From CAJMSU01 sp964650315 (GTDB lineage Bacteria; Bacillota_I; Bacilli_A; RF39; UBA660), in the NCBI GenBank assembly GCA_964650315.1, contig CAZYQE010000003.1, forward strand, positions 1 to 64,000: 64,000 nt of DNA, read 5' to 3'. Positions 59,372 to 64,000 of this stretch are shown here, piece after piece. The notes beneath the pieces are model-generated. The model worked only from the letters and a program-made list of their open reading frames with translations. It searched no databases and was not told the DNA's origin. Position numbers and translations under genes: made by a program. Positions within the stretch are counted from its first letter, which is position 1. Each line of letters opens with the position of its first letter.

Positions 59372-60392
59372 CAACTGTATCAGTTTCTTCTTCTACATCT
59401 AGTTCAACACTAGGAGTTGGTGTTGGTTTTACTGTTGGTTTTGGACTTGGACTTGGAGCGGGTTTCTTCTTAGGTTTATTCATATTACTATAAGAATAAG
59501 TAGTTGCATTACAACTAGGTAAATATCTAGATAAAGAATTTCTAGTATGCGAAGAATTAAACTCCCTATCAGTTTTATTAAAGTATGCATAACTACTACC
59601 TGATGTATCATCCCAAGTAACATCTACATTATAATAACCATCAAGTCTTATAATATTCCAAGCATGATCTTCACCTTGTGATCTACCAGTAACATAATAA
59701 GTTGGTATACCCAATCTACTCATAATATATTGAAATGCTTTAGCATATCCAGCACATACAGTTCTACCACTAACAATAGCGCTATAAGCAGTTTGGTTAT
59801 ATGAAGAATTCTTATCATATACAATATTTTTTCTCAAGTAATCATGTACATATAACTCTTTTTCATAATTACTAGATAACCTACTTGCATTATAAACTAT
59901 ATTATTAACCCTAGAATCAAATACATTTTTATTACGTTTATAATTCTTAGATAACCCATTATAAGATAAAATAATTTGTCTACATACACTATCAGAAGTA
60001 TATTTATATGAATAAGTATTATCTACCCAAAACAATTCTGGATTATCATTCATTACTGCTTCTATAACTGCATTAACATTTTTATAATTCATCTTAACTC
60101 TAGGTACAAAATATTTCTTCCTACTAACCATATTCGCATATGTTTGTCTATATAACTTTTTACCATCATTACTCAACATACCATAATAAGGATTATAAGT
60201 ACTACTAAAATTATAATTATCACCAGTTAACTTAGAACCTTTTAGATTACTGTAATCTGTTATTAAGAAACCTTTAGATCTTAAAGCTTCTAAACCAGCT
60301 TTTAAATTATATTTTTTAAATACAAAATAACCACCAAACAATAAACATATTATTATAATTAATACTATTAATCTTTTAATAAATTTTTTCAT
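59355..60392 (-). CDS. Secreted transglutaminase-like protein with Pro-rich tail
   Basis: An N-terminal helix (about 6-24) anchors the protein, and the main domain is transglutaminase-like with the triad Cys in GRTVCAGYAKAFQYIMSRLG, His in GEDHAWNIIRLDG and Asp in YNVDVTWDD. The tail is Pro/Lys/Thr-rich (KPKKKPAPSPSPKPTVKPTP) and ends in an acidic stretch, a wall-spanning or wall-contacting type. The tail resembles the end of PrkC in this window. It may cleave or link wall peptides. Start at 60392, with GGAG nine bases upstream. It is coupled to the permease gene 17 bases upstream. Confidence 0.85.
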   Translation of the reverse strand: MKKFIKRLIVLIIIICLLFGGYFVFKKYNLKAGLEALRSKGFLITDYSNLKGSKLTGDNYNFSSTYNPYYGMLSNDGKKLYRQTYANMVSRKKYFVPRVKMNYKNVNAVIEAVMNDNPELFWVDNTYSYKYTSDSVCRQIILSYNGLSKNYKRNKNVFDSRVNNIVYNASRLSSNYEKELYVHDYLRKNIVYDKNSSYNQTAYSAIVSGRTVCAGYAKAFQYIMSRLGIPTYYVTGRSQGEDHAWNIIRLDGYYNVDVTWDDTSGSSYAYFNKTDREFNSSHTRNSLSRYLPSCNATTYSYSNMNKPKKKPAPSPSPKPTVKPTPTPSVELDVEEETDTVESEDE

Positions 60393-60409
60393 ATAATTCA
60401 TCTCCATAA

Positions 60410-61243
60410 TTATATTAATAAATCAACTATTAAACCTATAAATACTCCTACAAAATATATAATAGAAAGTATAACTAAATTTTCTTTTAATTTTTTATTT
60501 GTTTTAAACAATAGTAATATACCTAAACCACTACCTGTAAGTAATCCTGATAATAATGTACCTATACTAATTAAATTAGATAAATATAACTCTGTAATAA
60601 TAACACTACTAGCACAATTAGGTATTAAACCTATTATGCTTGCAATAAAATAAGTAAATATATTCTTTTGTAATAATAAATTAGATAAGTTCTTTTCTCC
60701 TATATAAAAGATAACTATATTAATTAACAAATTGGCTATCAAAATAAATAAACCTATCTTAATAGTATGTTTAATACTAGATCTTATGATACCTTTATGC
60801 TTACAATCACAATGATCATGTTCACACATATGAGCTATTTCCATAGACTCTTTTTTTCTATAGAATAAATCTATTATAAAACCAATAACTATACCAACTA
60901 TTATTTTAAAACCAATTATTTGTAATAAAAGAATTATATTAGCATGTTCACTTATCATTATAGGTAACATTTCATCACTTGTAGATAAAAATACAGCTAT
61001 TAAAGTACCCATAGTTATAACTCTACTAGAAAACAAATTAGCAGCCATAGAACTAAATCCACATTGAGGTAGGGCTCCTAAAACACCACCTACTGCAGGA
61101 CCATACTTTTCATTCTCAGCTAATACTTTTTGATTCTTTTTACTAAGTTTATGTTCTATAAATTCTAAAAATACAAAAGTAATAAATAAATATGGTAAAA
61201 GTTTTAATGTATCTATTACTCCATCTATTATACATTCTGTCAT
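60410..61243 (-). CDS. Putative manganese/arsenic-type permease (ArsP_2/DUF2899-like)
   Basis: An integral membrane protein with about eight to nine helices. Two inverted halves each carry a Pro/Cys motif: GALPQCGFSSMAAN and IGLIPNCASSVIITEL, which is the signature of the ArsP_2/putative manganese transporter family. Between them lies a His/Cys-rich cytosolic loop (MCEHDHCDCKHKG) that could bind metal. Length 278 aa is usual. The start at 61243 has GAGGAG eight bases upstream. The substrate is not known; a metal ion or metalloid is likely. Confidence 0.8.
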   Translation of the reverse strand: MTECIIDGVIDTLKLLPYLFITFVFLEFIEHKLSKKNQKVLAENEKYGPAVGGVLGALPQCGFSSMAANLFSSRVITMGTLIAVFLSTSDEMLPIMISEHANIILLLQIIGFKIIVGIVIGFIIDLFYRKKESMEIAHMCEHDHCDCKHKGIIRSSIKHTIKIGLFILIANLLINIVIFYIGEKNLSNLLLQKNIFTYFIASIIGLIPNCASSVIITELYLSNLISIGTLLSGLLTGSGLGILLLFKTNKKLKENLVILSIIYFVGVFIGLIVDLLI

Positions 61244-61301
61244 AGTATTACTCCTCTTCCACATAAGTATACACTAATTATAAATATTTTCAACCATAAA
61301 A

Positions 61302-61318
61302 AAAGAACTATGTTCTTT
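61302..61318 (-). terminator. Intrinsic terminator after the CotD-like gene
   Basis: AAAGAAC (61302-61308) pairs with GTTCTTT (61312-61318) around three bases at the end of the CotD-like gene; T-run on the minus-strand exit. Confidence 0.65.
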
Positions 61319-61636
61319 TTATCTAAAATTACAACAAGATCCACATTGAACATTACTAACAGTATTCTCTTCAGAACAAGTATATTGTGGTCTATAAGTA
61401 TGTTTATATACATGATGATTTATAATTCTAGTATGTATAGGACATACATGTGGTACTTCATGTACTATTGTTTTATGAATACATTTTTCTTGTACCGGTT
61501 CATTACATCCACCTTGCATCATGCCTCCAGTATTATTCATCATATTAATATCAACATTCATATCATTCTCAATTACATTATTATCACCAGTAACATTAGA
61601 ATCAAAATCAACGTTATTAGTATTTGAATCAAACAT
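61319..61636 (-). CDS. CotD-like spore coat protein
   Basis: A 105-residue protein with a polar Asn/Asp-rich start and a Cys/His/Tyr-rich end. The block HKTIVHEVPHVCPIHTRIIN followed by HHVYKHTYRPQYTCSEENTV matches the CotD family (IVPHIHPSHTTNVNH.. Y.H.HYFPHT.S), and the tail CGSCCNFR gives further Cys for cross-linking. CotD is an inner coat protein in Bacillus. Its ribosome site is GAGGAGG, and a sigma-type -10 CATAATATA lies upstream, but a -35 is not clear. It fits cotE and spoVS elsewhere in the window. Confidence 0.7.
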   Translation of the reverse strand: MFDSNTNNVDFDSNVTGDNNVIENDMNVDINMMNNTGGMMQGGCNEPVQEKCIHKTIVHEVPHVCPIHTRIINHHVYKHTYRPQYTCSEENTVSNVQCGSCCNFR

Positions 61637-61702
61637 TATAATACCTCCTCTAATGTATATTATGTAATTTATACTAATAAGACACTAAATTAGCCCAAAG
61701 AA

Positions 61703-61726
61703 AAATTACCTTTAAAAAGGTAATTT
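61703..61726 (-). terminator. Intrinsic terminator after ffh
   Basis: AAATTACCTTT (61703-61713) pairs with AAAGGTAATTT (61716-61726), followed by TTTTC on the minus strand; it spans the ffh stop. Confidence 0.7.
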
Positions 61727-63019
61727 CATATTTCCATTTTTCATTTGTTTCATCATATTTTTCATTTGATCAAATTGTTGTAGTAGTTTATTTACTTCTT
61801 GTACTGAAGTTCCACTACCTTTAGCAATTCTTGTTTTTCTACTAGCTTTTATTATATTAGGATTTCTTCTTTCTTTAGGTGTCATAGATAAAACAATTGC
61901 TTCTATATGAGCCATTTGTTTAGGATCTATTTTAATATTGTTAAGACCCATTTTCTTAGCTCCAGGTATCATCTTTAATATATTCTCTAAAGGTCCAAGT
62001 TTTTTCATTTGCTTCATAGTAGATAAGAAATCTTCTAAATCAAATTTACCTTGTTGCATCCTTTTAGCAGTCTTTTCTGCTTCTTTTTCATCTATAGCTT
62101 CAGTAGCCTTTTCTACTAAAGAAACTATATCACCCATACCTAAGATTCTTCCAGCCATTCTTTCTGGATCAAAAGAATCAAGTCCATCTAATTTCTCAGA
62201 TACACCAATAAACTTAATAGGTACATTAGTAATATGTCTAACTGATAAAGCGACTCCACCTCTAGTATCACCATCTAATTTGGTAAGAATAACACCAGTA
62301 AGAGGTAATTTATCATTAAATCCATTAATAACATTAATAGCATCTTGTCCCATCATAGCATCAATTACTAATAATATCTCCCCAGGATTAACTTTGTTTT
62401 TAATATTATCTAACTCATCCATTAATTCTTCATCTATATGAAGACGACCAGCAGTATCTATTAATACATAGTCATATCCATTCTCTTTAGCATATTCAAC
62501 TGCATTACTCGCAATTTCTACTGGATCTTTTTTTCCCTCACTATAAACTTCTATATTAAGTTGTTTACCAATTTGTTTTAATTGATCTATTGCAGCGGGT
62601 CTATATACATCACAAGCTACTAATAATGGTTTCTTACTATGTTTTTTTCTTAAAAAATTAGAAAGTTTACCAATAGTAGTAGTTTTACCAGAACCTTGAA
62701 GACCTACTAGCATAAGTATAGCTGGATTACCTTTAGTATTTAAAGGAACACTTTCTCCTCCTAATAATTCAGTTAATTCATCTTTAACTATTTTTACAAA
62801 TAAATCACCTGGATTAATACTAGAAGCAACTTCTTCTCCTAAAGCTTTTTCTTTTACATTGTTAGTAAATTCTTTAACGACTTTATAATTAACATCAGCT
62901 TCAAGTAGTGCTAATCTAATTTCTCTCATCATTTCTGATATATTTTCTTCTGTAATTTTCCCATAACCTTTTACTTTATGAATTACATTTTGTAATCTAT
63001 CTCCTAAGTTTTCAAACAT
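61712..63019 (-). CDS. ffh: Signal recognition particle protein
   Basis: Ffh binds signal sequences and 4.5S-type RNA and delivers ribosomes to the membrane. It has the N domain FENLGDRLQNVIHKVKGYG, G domain GLQGSGKTTTIGKLS, DTAGRLHIDEEL and GVSEKLDGLDSFD, and a Met-rich M domain ending QMKNMMKQMKNGNMKLPF. Size (435 aa) is normal. The start ATG 63019 follows AGGTG by seven bases. rpsP and ylxM are not adjacent, unlike in most Bacillota. Confidence 0.96.
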   Translation of the reverse strand: MFENLGDRLQNVIHKVKGYGKITEENISEMMREIRLALLEADVNYKVVKEFTNNVKEKALGEEVASSINPGDLFVKIVKDELTELLGGESVPLNTKGNPAILMLVGLQGSGKTTTIGKLSNFLRKKHSKKPLLVACDVYRPAAIDQLKQIGKQLNIEVYSEGKKDPVEIASNAVEYAKENGYDYVLIDTAGRLHIDEELMDELDNIKNKVNPGEILLVIDAMMGQDAINVINGFNDKLPLTGVILTKLDGDTRGGVALSVRHITNVPIKFIGVSEKLDGLDSFDPERMAGRILGMGDIVSLVEKATEAIDEKEAEKTAKRMQQGKFDLEDFLSTMKQMKKLGPLENILKMIPGAKKMGLNNIKIDPKQMAHIEAIVLSMTPKERRNPNIIKASRKTRIAKGSGTSVQEVNKLLQQFDQMKNMMKQMKNGNMKLPF

Positions 63020-63064
63020 ATTTATCACCTATCACTTATTATACACTATTTTATATAAATAAAA

Positions 63065-63081
63065 AAGCAGTATTACTGCTT
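63065..63081 (-). terminator. Intrinsic terminator after the HerA-type ATPase gene
   Basis: AAGCAG (63065-63070) pairs with CTGCTT (63076-63081) around five bases at the stop, with T-run on the minus-strand exit. Confidence 0.6.
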
Positions 63082-64000
63082 ATTCATCTACTATATTTAT
63101 TAGAGGTTTACCAGTATCAGTAGTAAGCATAGACGGATTATTATCAACCGGTTTATCCTCTTTAGGTTTATTATCAACAATATTAACTAATGGTTTGTTT
63201 GGTTCTTCTTCCTTAGCAGCTTCTGCATTAGCAACTACACTTTGAATATTAATATCAGTATCAGAATCATCTTCATCTTCGTCTTCATCACCAAAATCAT
63301 CATCTTCAAAATCATCTTCATCTGATTCTTCTTCATTTTCAATATTTAAAGTTGGTTCTTCTTCAGGCTCATCCTTTTCTTCTTCTTTAACTTCTTCTTT
63401 TTTATCACCAAGAATTTTAGCTAAAGGATCATCTTCATCAGTTTCCTCTTTATTATCATTATTATTTAAAACTCCAACTATATCTGGTATAGCAGCAGAT
63501 GCAGGAGAAACGGTATTATTTACCGCAGGAGTTTCAACCTTTTCAGAAACAACTGGTTCTTCTTTCTTTGGAGAATCTACTATATCTACTAAAGGTTTAG
63601 TGTTATCATTATTATTAACTAATTGATCTGGTGTAAAATTTGGAACTACATTATCTACTGGTGGTTCTTCAGCTACAACAGTAGGTTTTATATTCTTAGA
63701 AGTATCTTCACCCTTCCAAATAGAAACCACATCACAGTTACCACTCCAAGGTGCTGGATCAGGCATATCTAACTTACATATTAATGGTATTTTAAATGCC
63801 ATACCAAATCCTAAACAAGTACCTGCTTGTAATGTTTTTTGTTTTTCTATTATTTCATCACTAATATTAGGTACCATCTTTCTAATATAATCTACATCAG
63901 TAGGATGGTTCATTTTAAATATTAAGAAACTAGAACATTGAGATATAACAGTATCAGAAAGTTCTACAGGTCTTTGTGAAATAAGGCCTAATAACACAGC
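63080..64000 (-). CDS. HerA/DUF87-type ATPase, C-terminal part with acidic tail (cut by window edge)
   Basis: The frame is open to the right edge. Residues at the start, GLISQRPVELSDTVISQCSS then FLIFKMNHPTDVDYIRKMVP, are the C-terminal lobe of HerA/DUF87 hexameric DNA-translocase ATPases, which act in DNA processing and defence. The following 200 residues are disordered and very acidic (EEESDEDDFEDDDFGDEDED). Three copies of a short motif stand in the tail: KPLVDIVD, KPLVNIVD and KPLINIVDE, the last at the extreme C-terminus. The Walker motifs lie beyond the window. The tail may dock other proteins. Confidence 0.8.
   Translation of the reverse strand, partial: AVLLGLISQRPVELSDTVISQCSSFLIFKMNHPTDVDYIRKMVPNISDEIIEKQKTLQAGTCLGFGMAFKIPLICKLDMPDPAPWSGNCDVVSIWKGEDTSKNIKPTVVAEEPPVDNVVPNFTPDQLVNNNDNTKPLVDIVDSPKKEEPVVSEKVETPAVNNTVSPASAAIPDIVGVLNNNDNKEETDEDDPLAKILGDKKEEVKEEEKDEPEEEPTLNIENEEESDEDDFEDDDFGDEDEDEDDSDTDINIQSVVANAEAAKEEEPNKPLVNIVDNKPKEDKPVDNNPSMLTTDTGKPLINIVDE

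Noticed and set aside
61310..61627. 105-aa open frame on the plus strand opposite the CotD-like gene
   Set aside because: The minus-strand frame has a strong ribosome site, a terminator and Cys/His family motifs; the plus frame is low-complexity Ile/Met/Ser.
61938..62441. 167-aa open frame on the plus strand inside ffh
   Set aside because: It is the antisense of a conserved gene, has no ribosome site and codon use typical of a shadow frame.
1..64000. CRISPR array, tRNA or rRNA genes
   Set aside because: No regularly spaced repeats, no cloverleaf with CCA-type acceptor and no conserved rRNA blocks were seen.

Overview
The window is very AT-rich, gene-dense bacterial DNA from a low-GC Gram-positive (Bacillota), most likely an uncultured anaerobic gut Bacilli lineage of the Erysipelotrichia/RF39 type. 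Signs are the priA-fmt-rlmN-prpC-prkC-rsgA-rpe block, the sufCDSUB operon, a T-box before serS, sortase and penicillin-binding-type enzymes (so a peptidoglycan wall), and an oxygen-sensitive class III ribonucleotide reductase. UGA is a stop codon (rlmN and prpC both end in TGA inside ATGA overlaps) and Trp is UGG, so the code is standard, not the mycoplasma code. Sporulation-type genes (cotE beside ymcA and miaB as in Bacillus subtilis, spoVS, a CotD-like coat protein and two tiny YjcZ-like proteins behind a sigma-K-type promoter) point to a spore former or a recent descendant of one. No tRNA, rRNA or CRISPR array was seen.

Layout. 1-3600 is an accessory island: the tail of a MobV-type relaxase, an unrecognised 255-aa protein, and a compact two-gene CBASS anti-phage operon (2TM-SAVED effector plus CD-NTase). 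3650-3760 holds a candidate structured RNA ahead of mtnN. 4.5-14 kb carries a lipoprotein, a zinc-ribbon protein, a guanylate-kinase-like protein, a heterodimeric ABC exporter, two poorly known enzymes-like proteins and a FemAB/MurM-type transferase. 14-18 kb is a nucleotide unit (nrdD-nrdG-dut) divergent from a Crp/Fnr regulator, with one palindrome placed to serve both promoters. 18-35.8 kb is mostly housekeeping: tex, a 3D-domain protein, rpe, rsgA, prkC/prpC, rlmN, fmt, priA, rseP, cdsA, khpA and rpsP. 35.9-43.6 kb has cotE, ymcA, miaB, an ankyrin protein, the T-box/DUF1653/serS operon, spoVS and two D-Ala-D-Ala carboxypeptidases. 43.6-47.2 kb is a surface locus: a thioester-domain adhesin with a VPDTG sorting signal, a paralogue that has lost the thioester cysteine, a sortase without its usual arginine, and a membrane protein. 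47-55.6 kb has pdp, a GNAT, ssb, the suf operon with a very short SufD, and a 600-residue acidic coiled-coil protein. 55.7-64 kb has a HIT protein, the two YjcZ-like proteins, prsA, recX, rpoZ, a transglutaminase-like protein, a permease, a CotD-like protein, ffh and the end of a HerA-type ATPase.

How the parts work together. The CBASS pair should make a cyclic oligonucleotide on infection and open or disrupt the membrane through the SAVED effector. nrdDG and dut together supply clean dNTPs anaerobically under a Crp-like switch. The suf operon builds Fe-S clusters that NrdG, RlmN and MiaB need. PrkC/PrpC, the Dac/VanY enzymes, the FemX-type transferase and PrsA serve wall growth, and the sortase would anchor the thioester adhesin to that wall. 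Almost every transcription unit ends in a clear intrinsic terminator, which makes operon boundaries readable. Every family assignment rests on reading motifs by eye, with no database search.
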